From Collinsella sp. (GTDB lineage: Bacteria > Actinomycetota > Coriobacteriia > Coriobacteriales > Coriobacteriaceae): a stretch of DNA of 64,000 nucleotides. Position 1 is the stretch's first letter. Each line of letters opens with the position of its first letter. Where the stretch lies: positions 12,827 to 76,826 of the forward strand of contig JAGZQO010000007.1 of assembly GCA_018382125.1 (NCBI GenBank), in the 5' to 3' direction. The translations under genes were made by a program, and so were the position numbers. The notes below the pieces were generated by a model. The model was not told the DNA's origin and did not search any database. It worked only from the letters and a program-made list of their open reading frames with translations. This document shows positions 40,952-49,331 of this stretch, one piece after another.

Positions 40952-42082
40952 CTAGCAATCGATGACGTGCAGGTCGTGCGGGGTCTTGGTGAAGGGCTCA
41001 TATCCGTTCTCGGTGACGACGCCGTAGTCCTCCAGGCGCACGCCGCCCACACCGGGCAGGTACACGCCGGGCTCCATGGTGATAACTGAGCCGATCGCGA
41101 TGGTGTTCTTGCTGCGGTTAAAGTTGGGCAGCTCGTGGATGTCGATACCGACGCCGTGACCCAGACCATGGTTGTAGTAATCGCCATAGCCGGCATCGCC
41201 GATGATCTTCTTGGAAAGCTTGAAAATGTCGTTGCCCTCAACGCCCGGATGGATGGCGGCGACGCACTCCTCGTGCGTACGGCGCACGAGTGCGTACAGG
41301 TCGAGCTGCTCCTGGGTGGGCTCGCCCATCACGACAGTGCGCGTCATGTCGGAGCGGTAATCGCAATAACCCGCGCCATAATCCATGAGAACGAAATCGC
41401 CCTTCTCAATCACGCGGTCGCTCGGCACGGCATGCGGGTTGGCGGTGTTGGGACCGCTCGCCACGATGGAGCCGAAGGCAAGGCTATCGGCGCCGTTGGC
41501 GAACATAAAGTTCTCGAGCTCGTTGCGAACCTGCTTCTCGGTCATACCAGGCTTAATAAAGCCGAGCATGTGCTGGAAGGCGGCGTCGGTGATCGACTGC
41601 GCATGGCGCATGAGCTCGATCTCCTCGGCATCCTTGATGGCGCGCATCTTGCGGATGTCGTCGTGCATCAGCGGTAGGATGCAGGCGACGGAACGATCCT
41701 CCAGACCACGCTGAATACCCTGATAGATGTTGATCTGCATGTCGTCCTCGACAGCGCAGACGCGGCACTTGTTGGCCGCGATTTTGCCGGCGACCCAACC
41801 GGGGATGGTGCCCTCGTCCATGTCGTAGACCCAGGGGCTGCCGGCGGGCGTGTTCTCCTCAAAGCTGTTGAGGTAGCGCGAGTCGGTATGGAACAGGCAC
41901 TGGTCAGCCGTAATAAACGCCGCGTGCGGGAACTCGAAGGTGTAGTCGAAGACGCCCTTCACGCCCGTGAGCCAACGAAGATTGGCCTCGTCGCGCACCA
42001 CGATGGCGTCGTAGCCACGCTCGGCCATCAGGGCACGGACACGCTCGATACGACCGGCAGGACCGGCAGCAAACTCAGACAT
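40952..42082 (-). CDS. pepQ: M24-family Xaa-Pro aminopeptidase / dipeptidase
   Basis: The 376-residue peptidase has a creatinase-type N-terminal domain (about 1-140) and a pita-bread catalytic domain. The two-metal ligands are recognisable: Asp in [19 protein letters not shown], His in [14 protein letters not shown], Glu in [11 protein letters not shown] and Glu in VRLEDYGVV. It should cleave X-Pro peptides. The ATG follows AAAGGA. It lies between aroB-like and efp, as is common for pepQ-type genes next to efp. Confidence 0.93.
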   Translation of the reverse strand: MSEFAAGPAGRIERVRALMAERGYDAIVVRDEANLRWLTGVKGVFDYTFEFPHAAFITADQCLFHTDSRYLNSFEENTPAGSPWVYDMDEGTIPGWVAGKIAANKCRVCAVEDDMQINIYQGIQRGLEDRSVACILPLMHDDIRKMRAIKDAEEIELMRHAQSITDAAFQHMLGFIKPGMTEKQVRNELENFMFANGADSLAFGSIVASGPNTANPHAVPSDRVIEKGDFVLMDYGAGYCDYRSDMTRTVVMGEPTQEQLDLYALVRRTHEECVAAIHPGVEGNDIFKLSKKIIGDAGYGDYYNHGLGHGVGIDIHELPNFNRSKNTIAIGSVITMEPGVYLPGVGGVRLEDYGVVTENGYEPFTKTPHDLHVIDC

Positions 42083-42214
42083 GCAGATTCCTTTCTTGTT
42101 GTCTCTATAAAGACGGGACGGGTCTCAACCGAACGACGGAATCGCATGCGATCCGCAACCGATTGGAAACCCGCCCCTCAACATGATACGAAAGACGATG
42201 GATGTCAATAAAAC

Positions 42215-43324
42215 TTAGAGAAGTTCTTTGCGAGAAGCCAAGTAGGCGTGAGCATGGCGCTCAAGAACCTCGTCCTCAACGCACGTTAGACGAATAGCGC
42301 CGAGTGCCGCGGGCAGCGGCAACATACTGCGGTTCGAGCGGACAAACTGCTGCCTGCGGAACTCCTCGATATATGCGGCAGGCTCCAGATCGAAGGCAAG
42401 TTCCTCGATGCCAAAGTCCTCCAGGCAGTCATCGACCTCAAAGACGTAATCGATATCAAAGTCGCAGGCATCATGTGCTAGGCGCGCCTCAAAGCGCATG
42501 CCCTCGGATAACAGCTGATAGGCAGGGACCTGCGAGGCGGCATCGCCCAAGCAGGCGCGCAGGGTACGCTCCCCCGTCTTGCCAAAATCGAGCGCATGGC
42601 GAGCGCTCGGGTTCGTGGCCATCAGTACGTCCTTACGGGCAGTCTGAGACCATTGAACGGCATTGACGAGCGCGACCTCCTCGCCCGCGAGAATCTCGGG
42701 GACGGTCTCAGTAAACTGATTCCAGCGGGACTTACTGCTCGAAAGCATGGTGCCAACAAGCACCACAAAGCCGAGCTTGAGGTCCTCGGGGTCCGCCTCA
42801 CGAACAAGGTCGAGGTCACACACGACCAAGCCCGGTTCGGGACGGAACGCGATAGCGGGAAGCGCATTGGCCGACGAGGCGACGAGCGGCTTCATGGTCG
42901 TCGCGACCGTGAGCATGGCGTCAAAGGTCGTCGGCAACAGCGCGCACTCGGTTCGGCCGCACCACTGGTTGGCGCACCAGCTAACAACCGAGCAGGTTGC
43001 GGCATCGCCAACGGCGACAACCAGATCGTCGCAGGTAACGCCGTTGGCAGACAGGGCGCCAAAGATAGCATCAGCATCGGCCAGCGTGGCACCAGCAGGC
43101 GAAACCTCAAGGACTAGCAGCGACACGGCAAAACCGGCGTCGACCAGCGCATGCTCGACGACTTCACCAAAACGCTCAGATGTGGCGGTGTTCCAAACGA
43201 CCATCGCGCGCTTAGGCTTGCCCACGGCCGAGGCAAACATACGCGACAGTTCATCGAACGCGCCCAATCCGACGCGGACATCGACGCTGCGGTTTTGGAA
43301 ATTGATCAGTTGACGGCGAATCAT
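42215..43324 (-). CDS. AroB-like (3-dehydroquinate synthase fold) protein with altered active site
   Basis: Length (369 residues), position right after aroK, and segments such as NRSVDVRVGLGAFDEL and CALLPTTFDAML resemble 3-dehydroquinate synthase. The catalytic signatures are changed. GGGVV.D becomes AVGDAATCSVVSW (about 104-116), the SVGGK segment is gone, and the metal-binding FGHTFGH becomes DFGKTGERTL (about 246-255). HGEAV is replaced by LLSEGMRFEARLA. It may be a pseudoenzyme, a diverged synthase or something new. The ATG overlaps the aroK stop (ATGA), so it is translationally coupled. Confidence 0.7.
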   Translation of the reverse strand: MIRRQLINFQNRSVDVRVGLGAFDELSRMFASAVGKPKRAMVVWNTATSERFGEVVEHALVDAGFAVSLLVLEVSPAGATLADADAIFGALSANGVTCDDLVVAVGDAATCSVVSWCANQWCGRTECALLPTTFDAMLTVATTMKPLVASSANALPAIAFRPEPGLVVCDLDLVREADPEDLKLGFVVLVGTMLSSSKSRWNQFTETVPEILAGEEVALVNAVQWSQTARKDVLMATNPSARHALDFGKTGERTLRACLGDAASQVPAYQLLSEGMRFEARLAHDACDFDIDYVFEVDDCLEDFGIEELAFDLEPAAYIEEFRRQQFVRSNRSMLPLPAALGAIRLTCVEDEVLERHAHAYLASRKELL

Positions 43325-43854
43325 AGCAGCCCACGCTCCAAAAGCATCTCGGCACAAAGGTAGGAAACGTCCTCGAAGGACTTGTTGCGAATATCAAGGG
43401 TAAGGTCGGCGGCCTGGCGATACAGCGGACGGCGATGCTCAAACAGGCGCGCGGCATGCTCGGGAGAGCGAAAATCGGGGCGCGTGTCGGACCGACGAAT
43501 CTGGCGAATCGAATCCTCGAAGTCACCCTCGAGGTACACGCACGTACCCATTTCGTGCATCAACTCAATATTCACCGGCGTCTCGACAACGCCGCCCCCG
43601 CACGAAACCAACAGGCTGCGCTCACTTTGGAGCGAACGGAGCGCCGAGGTCTCGAGCTCGCGAAAACGATCCTCGCCCTCGGTCTGAAAAATCTCGGTTA
43701 CCGACTTGCCGCAACGGCGCACGACCAGACGGTCGGTATCGATAAAACGCCGCTTGAACATAGTGCCGACGTTGCGCGCGAGCGTCGATTTGCCCGCGCC
43801 CAAAAAGCCGATAAAGAAGATATGGTCGCAGCCGTGTTTGGTGTGCTGGGACAT
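43321..43854 (-). CDS. aroK: Shikimate kinase
   Basis: AroK phosphorylates shikimate. The 177-residue protein has the P-loop GFLGAGKST at 16-24, the shikimate-binding DTD (RRFIDTDRLV), RFRELE and CGGGVVE. The lid Arg region TRPDFRSPEHA fits a loosely conserved R.RPL. It follows the HAD phosphatase gene by eight bases and is coupled to the AroB-like gene. Other shikimate genes are not in the window. Confidence 0.94.
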   Translation of the reverse strand: MSQHTKHGCDHIFFIGFLGAGKSTLARNVGTMFKRRFIDTDRLVVRRCGKSVTEIFQTEGEDRFRELETSALRSLQSERSLLVSCGGGVVETPVNIELMHEMGTCVYLEGDFEDSIRQIRRSDTRPDFRSPEHAARLFEHRRPLYRQAADLTLDIRNKSFEDVSYLCAEMLLERGLL

Positions 43855-43862
43855 AGCGAGAC

Positions 43863-44360
43863 CTATTCCTCGCAGGGAAGGTCGCGAAGGGCCCGGCGCT
43901 CAAAGATACGGAAGATCTGCGTATACCACAGGTCCTGCGTCGCCTGCGGCTTTACCAGGATGGTATCGACGCCGGCGAAGTTGCCGCTCCACACGTCCGT
44001 GTAGAGCTGATCACCGATCAGCACCGCCTCGTCGGCCGTGGCGCCGAGGCGCTTAAGACCCGCCTTGAGGGCAAACGGCGCCGGCTTCATGGCGTGGCTG
44101 ATGGCCTCGAGTCCCAGCTCGCGTGCAGAGCTCATGACCTGGTCGCGATGCCAGTTGTTGGACACCATGCACAGCTTAAAGCCTTTGGCGCGGGCGGCAT
44201 CGAGCCAAGCGGAAACCGCGGCGGGAACCTGCTCGGTGTCGCGCGGCACCAAGGTGTTATCGCGATCGAGCAGAATGGCGCGTTTGCCGTCGGCCCACAG
44301 GGTATTAAGGTCGATGCGATCGACCGAGGCAACGTAACGTTTGGGGCTAAAAATCCTCAT
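43863..44360 (-). CDS. YqeG-family HAD phosphatase
   Basis: The 165-residue protein has HAD motif I as LLDRDNTLVPRD (the nucleophile Asp is followed by D at +2), motif II near LCMVSNN, and the motif IV region VLIGDQLYTDVWSGN. These are the features of the YqeG family (subclass IIIA). The substrate is unknown, but the homologs are often next to aroK or aroE. The ATG starts one base after the mltG stop; the long upstream frame lies within mltG and is ignored. Confidence 0.9.
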   Translation of the reverse strand: MRIFSPKRYVASVDRIDLNTLWADGKRAILLDRDNTLVPRDTEQVPAAVSAWLDAARAKGFKLCMVSNNWHRDQVMSSARELGLEAISHAMKPAPFALKAGLKRLGATADEAVLIGDQLYTDVWSGNFAGVDTILVKPQATQDLWYTQIFRIFERRALRDLPCEE

Positions 44361-44361
44361 G

Positions 44362-45795
44362 CTAATTCCAAGACTGTTGATGCTCTTCGTAGGTTTGCGA
44401 GAAGTACTCCTCGTCCTGCGTAATGTAGAAATACAGGTCATCGGAGTCGGTCGGCTCAAGCGTGGCCTTGAGTGCCTCGAGCGACGGAGAGCAGATGGGC
44501 GTGGGCGGCAGACCCTCATGCTTATAGGTGTTATACGGACTATCGCTCTGCAGGTCGTCGGCGGTAACCTCGCCACCGGTGACATACATCATAGTCGCAT
44601 CGCTATTGAGATAGCGCAGACCGTCGAGCTTGCCGGCAAGGCGGTTGTAGAAAACCGAGGCCACATGCGCACGTTGATCGGCGTTGAGGCCCTCGCGCTC
44701 AACGATAGAGGCCAAGTTGACGATGTCGTAGTCGGACATCTCCACACCGTAGCGTTCCTTGATCTTGGCTTCGCAGCTCGCAAAGTCAAGCGACTTGTAC
44801 TCGGTCTTAAACTGATCGAGCATAGCGCGAATCACGTCATCGGCCGTCGGCGAATCGCCCAGCGAATAGGTCTTGGGGAACAAGAAACCCTCGAGCGAAT
44901 CGTTGGCGGCGCCCTTAAGGAAGCTATAGTCGTCCACGTAGTTGGAGGCCTTGGCCTGGTTGAGGAAGTCTTCCTTAGAGATGCTGTCGTAGGCCTGGGC
45001 CACACGGTCGGCGACTTGATCGACCGTCAGGCCCTCAGGGATAGTCAGCGTATTGGAGCCCGCGTTGGGGCCTTCCATGAGCTGCTGAACAACCTTGGTC
45101 GCATCCATGAGTGTGGTGAACGAATAATCACCAGGCTTGAGCGACATATCGGCGTTGAGCTTTTTCACCGCCGCATAGTAATCCTTGGGATTTTCTACGA
45201 TATGGTTCTCGGAGAGAATCGAAGCGATGCTGTCGCCCGAGGCACCGTCGGGAATCGTGATAGTAACTTGCTGGCCAGCAGCGACTTTCGCATCCTCACC
45301 GCCAAAGAAGCCCTTGACGGCTGGCACGACAAAGAAAACGATCGCGACAAGCGCAAGCACGGCGACGACGCCACCGATAATCATAGGCACCGGGGAGCTT
45401 TTCTTTTGTGTACCACGGCGGACGTGCGTGTTATAGCTCGAGCGCGTAGCCGGAGCAACGCCGTGGGAACCGAGAACGTGATGCGAATGCGACTGGGGGG
45501 CCTGCACTCGCTGGGTAGATGCCTGCTGCTTAAAGCGGGTACCGCCTGCAGGCTGGGCCGTACGAGCAGTGGGCTGCTGAGCCGCGTGAGAAGCCGAATG
45601 CTGAACCGAACGAGCAGAAGGCTGCTGACCCGTCCGTTGAACAGGTTGGGCCGAATGAGAGAAGGACTGCACCGGGCGCGCGGCAGGCTGAGCTGCGCGC
45701 TGCGTCGGCTGTGCCGGACGCTGGCCAGGCTGGGCAGGGCGCGACGCCGGCTGCCGTGTACGATTCTGCTGGCGCGGATCGGAAGCGCTAGGCAT
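44362..45795 (-). CDS. mltG: Endolytic peptidoglycan transglycosylase MltG
   Basis: MltG (YceG) cuts nascent glycan strands at the membrane. The first 130 residues are a Gln/Pro/Ala-rich, His-containing disordered cytoplasmic part. One membrane helix (about 137-160) and a LysM-like domain (VTITIPDGASGDSIASIL) follow. The catalytic domain has the expected Glu in LASIVEREGLNADQRAHVASVFYNRL (by position about 345-370) and the C-terminal PYNTYKHEGLPPTPICSP. The ATG follows GAGGAGG and overlaps the ruvX stop by eight bases. The length of 477 is above average because of the N-terminal part. Confidence 0.94.
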   Translation of the reverse strand: MPSASDPRQQNRTRQPASRPAQPGQRPAQPTQRAAQPAARPVQSFSHSAQPVQRTGQQPSARSVQHSASHAAQQPTARTAQPAGGTRFKQQASTQRVQAPQSHSHHVLGSHGVAPATRSSYNTHVRRGTQKKSSPVPMIIGGVVAVLALVAIVFFVVPAVKGFFGGEDAKVAAGQQVTITIPDGASGDSIASILSENHIVENPKDYYAAVKKLNADMSLKPGDYSFTTLMDATKVVQQLMEGPNAGSNTLTIPEGLTVDQVADRVAQAYDSISKEDFLNQAKASNYVDDYSFLKGAANDSLEGFLFPKTYSLGDSPTADDVIRAMLDQFKTEYKSLDFASCEAKIKERYGVEMSDYDIVNLASIVEREGLNADQRAHVASVFYNRLAGKLDGLRYLNSDATMMYVTGGEVTADDLQSDSPYNTYKHEGLPPTPICSPSLEALKATLEPTDSDDLYFYITQDEEYFSQTYEEHQQSWN

Positions 45796-46216
45796 GCGAA
45801 ACCTCCTCGTTTTTACGATCGAGCCACGTCTGCAAAAACAGGCTGGCGGCAATCATGTCGATCTTGCCCCTCATCTGCTTTTCGTTGAGGCCCTGCTCGC
45901 GCAGGATACGCTTGGCCTCTTGCGAGGACAGACGTTCGTCCTCAAACTCCAGCGGAAGATCGAGCTCGTCGGCAATCTTTTGCGCTACGGCGGCAACGCG
46001 CTCGGCCTGGGGGCCGGGCTCACCGGCCATGGTCAAGGGACGTCCGCTTACCAGGATGTCGGGCTCATAGTCCTCGACCAGGTAGCGGAACGTCTTGGCC
46101 ATACCGGTGACCTCGGCAGCCGGAAGCACCTTGACAGGCATCGCCATCTTGCCATCACGGCTCGAGACGGCGATGCCAATCCTGGTCTCCCCTATGTCCA
46201 GCGCGAGCGCAACCAC
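45788..46216 (-). CDS. ruvX: RuvX/YqgF Holliday-junction resolvase-like nuclease
   Basis: The 142-residue protein has the RNase H-like motifs of YqgF: LALDIGETRIGIAVS at the start, VSGRPLTMAGEPGPQAERV, FEDERLSSQEAKRIL, and a C-terminal Asp in KIDMIAASLFLQTWLD. The family takes part in 16S rRNA maturation and possibly junction resolution. A GTG start is used. The gene follows alaS by 17 bases, the same order as in many Gram-positive genomes, and continues into mltG. Confidence 0.93.
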   Translation of the reverse strand: MVALALDIGETRIGIAVSSRDGKMAMPVKVLPAAEVTGMAKTFRYLVEDYEPDILVSGRPLTMAGEPGPQAERVAAVAQKIADELDLPLEFEDERLSSQEAKRILREQGLNEKQMRGKIDMIAASLFLQTWLDRKNEEVSHA

Positions 46217-46233
46217 AGCGACTTCTTAGATTC

Positions 46234-48891
46234 TTAGGCGCCGAGCGCGGTCTTAGCGGCCGCGAGGGCATCGGCGATGCCGGCAGCATTCTTGCCACCA
46301 GCCTGGGCCATGTTGGGACGACCGCCACCGCGACCGTCGACCAGACCCGCGATCTGCTTGATCACGTTACCGGCGTGGAAACCGGCCTTGACGGCGTCAT
46401 CGGAGCCGGCAGCGAGCAGGGCCGGAGTGCCCTTCTCAGTCACGCTGGCGACGACACAAGCGACAGGGCCGGCGACCTTCTGATGCACGGTATCCCATAC
46501 GTTGCGCAGGTCGGCAGCCTCAAGGCCCTGGAGCTCAGCGACAACGAGCTTATAGCCGTCGAGCTCGACGGCGCCCTCGATGGCGCTGGAGATGGCGTCG
46601 GAGGAGCCACCGGTCAGAGCCTTCTTGAGCTTGTTGGACGTCTCGCGCAGCTCAGCCTGCAGGTTCTCCACGCGGGCGGGAACCTCGTCGACGCGGCACT
46701 TGAGCGCAGCGGCGGCGGCGTCAACGAGCGCCAGGCGGTCGGCCATGTAGTCGAGGGCACCCTTAGAGGTCACGGCCTCGATACGGCGGACATTGGAGCC
46801 CGTGGAGGACTCGGAAATGATCTTGAACAGACCAATCTCTGCGGTATTGGCGGCATGGGTGCCACCACAGAGCTCGCGGGAGAACGGCTGGTCCTCGGCG
46901 CCTACGGAGACGACGCGGACGACGTCGCCGTACTTCTCGCCAAAGAGGGCGACAGCACCGGCGGCCTTGGCCTCGTCGATGCCCATGACGCGGGTCACGA
47001 CCGGCTTGGAAGCGAAGATCTGCTGGTTGACCAGGTCCTCGACAGCCTTGAGCTGCTCGGAGGACAGGGCCTCGAAGTGCGTAAAGTCAAAGCGAAGGTG
47101 CTCGGGCGTCACCAGCGAGCCGGCCTGGGAGACGTGCTCGCCCAGGACCTGCTTAAGGGCGGCGTCGAGCAGGTGCGTGGCGGTGTGGTTGCGGCGCAGG
47201 AAGCCACGGCGCTCGGCGTCGAGCGCGGCGGTAACAGCGGCACCGACAGTCAGCGTGCCATCGGCAACGTGCGCGACGTGGGCATACAGGCCGTTGTGGT
47301 TCTTGGTGTCGGCAACGGTCAGAACAACGCCCTCGGCGGAAAGCTTGCCGGCATCACCCTGCTGACCACCCATCTCGGCATAGAACGGGGTGCGGTCGAG
47401 CACAACCTCGACGTCCTCGCCGGCGGCAGCGGACTCGACGGACTCGCCGTTGCGCACGATGGCGACAACCTTGGCGCCCTCGATCACATCGTTGTCATAG
47501 CCGTCGAACTCGGTCGCGGCGACCTTGTCGGAAAGCTCGACCCACACGTCGTTGAAGCTGCCCCAGGCGTCGCCCTTGGCATTGGCGCGGGCGCGGGCCT
47601 TCTGGTCCTCCATGCAGGCAGTGAAGCCGTCCATATCGACGTCGTGACCAGCGGTGCCGGCGATCTCGACGGTCAGATCGATGGGGAAACCAAAGGTGTC
47701 GTGCAGCTTAAAGGCGACATCGCCCGGAAGCACGGCGCCCTCGGAAAGCGCTGCCAGAGCCTCGTCCAGATAGACGCGGCCGTTGTCGAGCGTCGTGGAG
47801 AAGCGCTCCTCCTCGGAGGCGACGATACCCTTGACGAGGGCGACGTTCTTGAGCAGCTCGGGATAAGCCTCTCCCATCTGAGCATTGACCTCGTCGATGA
47901 ACTTGGTCAGGAAGGCACCCTCGATGCCCAGCAGGCGACCGTGGAACACGGCACGGCGGAGCAGACGGCGAAGGACGTACTCGCGGCCCTCGTTGCCGGG
48001 CAGGATGCCGTCCGAGATCATAAAGTCGACGGCACGGGAGTGATCGGCGATAATGCGCAGCGAGCGGCTGGCACCGGAGTAGTCATCGGCGTCATAGGTC
48101 TTGCCGCTGATCTCCTCACCGAGCTTGATGAGATGCTGCATCAGATCGCCGTCGTAGTTAGCGGTCTTGTGCTGCATGATAGCGGCCATGCGCTCCAGAC
48201 CCATGCCCGTATCGAGGTTGCGGTGCGGCAGCTCCGGCATGGAGCCGTCCTCCTGGCGGTCGTACTGGGTAAACACGAGGTTCCAGAACTCAAGGAAGCG
48301 GTCGCAGTCGCAGCCGGGCTTGCAGTCGGGGCTGCCGCAACCGACCTCCTCGCCCATGTCAAAGTATATCTCGGAGCACGGACCGCAGGGGCCGGTGGGG
48401 CCAGCGGCCCAGAAGTTGTCGTCCTCGCCCAGACGCGAGATGTGGTCCTCGGCAACGCCCAGGGAGCGCCACACGTCATGGGTCTCGTCGTCCTCGGTAA
48501 AGACAGTGAAGTACAGGCGGTCGAGCGGCAGCTTGAACTCCTTGGTGATGAGCTCAAAGGCCCAAGCGCAGGCCTGCTGCTTGGAGACGCCGCCAAAGGA
48601 GAAGTCGCCGAGCATCTCAAAGAAGGACAGGTGACGGCCGTCCTCGCCGATGCAGTCGATGTCGTTGGTGCGGACGCACTTCTGGCAGGAGATCGCGCCG
48701 ATCTCCTTCATGGTCTTCTTGCCCTGGTAGTACTCCTTAAACTGGTTCATGCCGGCGTTGGCAAGCAGCAGCGAAGGGTCGTCGGGGACGAGGGACGAAG
48801 AAGGATAGAGCTTAAGACCGCGCTCCTCAAAGAAGTTGAGGAACTTGGAGCGAATCTCGGCCGTAGTCATTGACGGGTAGTCAGCACTCAT
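46234..48891 (-). CDS. alaS: Alanyl-tRNA synthetase
   Basis: AlaRS charges tRNA-Ala and edits mischarged Ser/Gly. The 885-residue protein has the class II catalytic core (FFEERGLKLYPSSSLVPDDPSLL; NAGMNQFKEYYQG), the editing HxxxH motif (RNHTATHLL), CGGTHAANT, and the C-Ala domain with GGRGGGRPNMAQAGG-like DGRGGGRPNMAQAGG. The start at 48891 gives MSADYPSMTTAEIRSKFL and follows GAGGAG. A promoter lies at 48938-48965. The gene heads an alaS-ruvX-mltG-yqeG-aroK-aroB-like operon. Confidence 0.98.
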   Translation of the reverse strand: MSADYPSMTTAEIRSKFLNFFEERGLKLYPSSSLVPDDPSLLLANAGMNQFKEYYQGKKTMKEIGAISCQKCVRTNDIDCIGEDGRHLSFFEMLGDFSFGGVSKQQACAWAFELITKEFKLPLDRLYFTVFTEDDETHDVWRSLGVAEDHISRLGEDDNFWAAGPTGPCGPCSEIYFDMGEEVGCGSPDCKPGCDCDRFLEFWNLVFTQYDRQEDGSMPELPHRNLDTGMGLERMAAIMQHKTANYDGDLMQHLIKLGEEISGKTYDADDYSGASRSLRIIADHSRAVDFMISDGILPGNEGREYVLRRLLRRAVFHGRLLGIEGAFLTKFIDEVNAQMGEAYPELLKNVALVKGIVASEEERFSTTLDNGRVYLDEALAALSEGAVLPGDVAFKLHDTFGFPIDLTVEIAGTAGHDVDMDGFTACMEDQKARARANAKGDAWGSFNDVWVELSDKVAATEFDGYDNDVIEGAKVVAIVRNGESVESAAAGEDVEVVLDRTPFYAEMGGQQGDAGKLSAEGVVLTVADTKNHNGLYAHVAHVADGTLTVGAAVTAALDAERRGFLRRNHTATHLLDAALKQVLGEHVSQAGSLVTPEHLRFDFTHFEALSSEQLKAVEDLVNQQIFASKPVVTRVMGIDEAKAAGAVALFGEKYGDVVRVVSVGAEDQPFSRELCGGTHAANTAEIGLFKIISESSTGSNVRRIEAVTSKGALDYMADRLALVDAAAAALKCRVDEVPARVENLQAELRETSNKLKKALTGGSSDAISSAIEGAVELDGYKLVVAELQGLEAADLRNVWDTVHQKVAGPVACVVASVTEKGTPALLAAGSDDAVKAGFHAGNVIKQIAGLVDGRGGGRPNMAQAGGKNAAGIADALAAAKTALGA

Positions 48892-48937
48892 AGAGGGAAT
48901 CTCCTCGGTTTCACATCGAAACAGTTCAAACGTAATG

Positions 48938-48965
48938 ATATTACCATCCCGCCGCGCCTGTGCAA
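48938..48965 (-). promoter_or_regulatory. Promoter of the alaS operon
   Basis: On the minus strand TTGCAC (48965-48960) and TAATAT (48943-48938) are 16 bases apart. It starts at the end of the T-run of the preceding terminator, so the two elements abut. Confidence 0.7.
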
Positions 48966-48969
48966 AAAA

Positions 48970-48993
48970 GAGGGTCGCCAAACAGCGACCCTC
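48970..48993 (-). terminator. Terminator upstream of the alaS promoter
   Basis: GAGGGTCGC/GCGACCCTC forms a perfect 9-bp stem with a six-base loop followed by TTTTTT on the minus strand. It would end minus-strand transcripts coming from 49332 and beyond. Confidence 0.88.
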
Positions 48994-49085
48994 CAGCGAA
49001 AGTGCACGTTATTTAGTACTGCGCGATCCTTTGAAAAAGGACTGCTGTATAATTGCATATAAGATTCACCCGGAAGGAGCGATCG

Positions 49086-49325
49086 ATGAAAAGCAAACGA
49101 TTTGTCCTGAATGCACTTCTGGTTGTAGCACTTTTAGCGCTCTTAGCCTTCTCATGCTGGTACGCAAACCAACCATCATTTGGATACGTATTGTATACAG
49201 TAATGTCCGGCGATAAGGCTTATTACACTCTACGCGCAATTGACGTTCTCTTTTTCTATGTAGCCGGCCCCTTATCAATCGCTTTGGTCGCGTTTCTTGT
49301 CATTTACAACTTCAAGAAACGTTAA
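49086..49325 (+). CDS. Small two-helix membrane protein of unknown function
   Basis: The 79-residue protein has a basic start (MKSKRF), a hydrophobic helix at about 7-29, a short loop with YANQPSFGYVLYTVMSGDK, and a second helix at about 53-74 ending KKR. The ATG follows AAGGAG, and TATAAT occurs at 49048-49053, though no good -35 was found. It is more AT-rich than its neighbours and lies alone on the plus strand between two minus-strand operons, antisense to their read-through region. I do not recognise the family. A leaderless or stress-related membrane peptide is possible. Confidence 0.65.
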   Translation: MKSKRFVLNALLVVALLALLAFSCWYANQPSFGYVLYTVMSGDKAYYTLRAIDVLFFYVAGPLSIALVAFLVIYNFKKR

Positions 49326-49331
49326 TAGAAC

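Noticed and set aside
46375..48873. An open frame of 832 codons on the plus strand opposite alaS
   Set aside because: It is the mirror of the alaS codon pattern. It has no recognisable motifs or ribosome site, and alaS is certain. The similar long frames opposite ileS, ptsI and the PTS gene were rejected for the same reason.
49031..49053. TTGAAA and TATAAT as a promoter for the small membrane protein
   Set aside because: The two hexamers are only 11 bases apart, too close for sigma-70. Only the TATAAT is noted.
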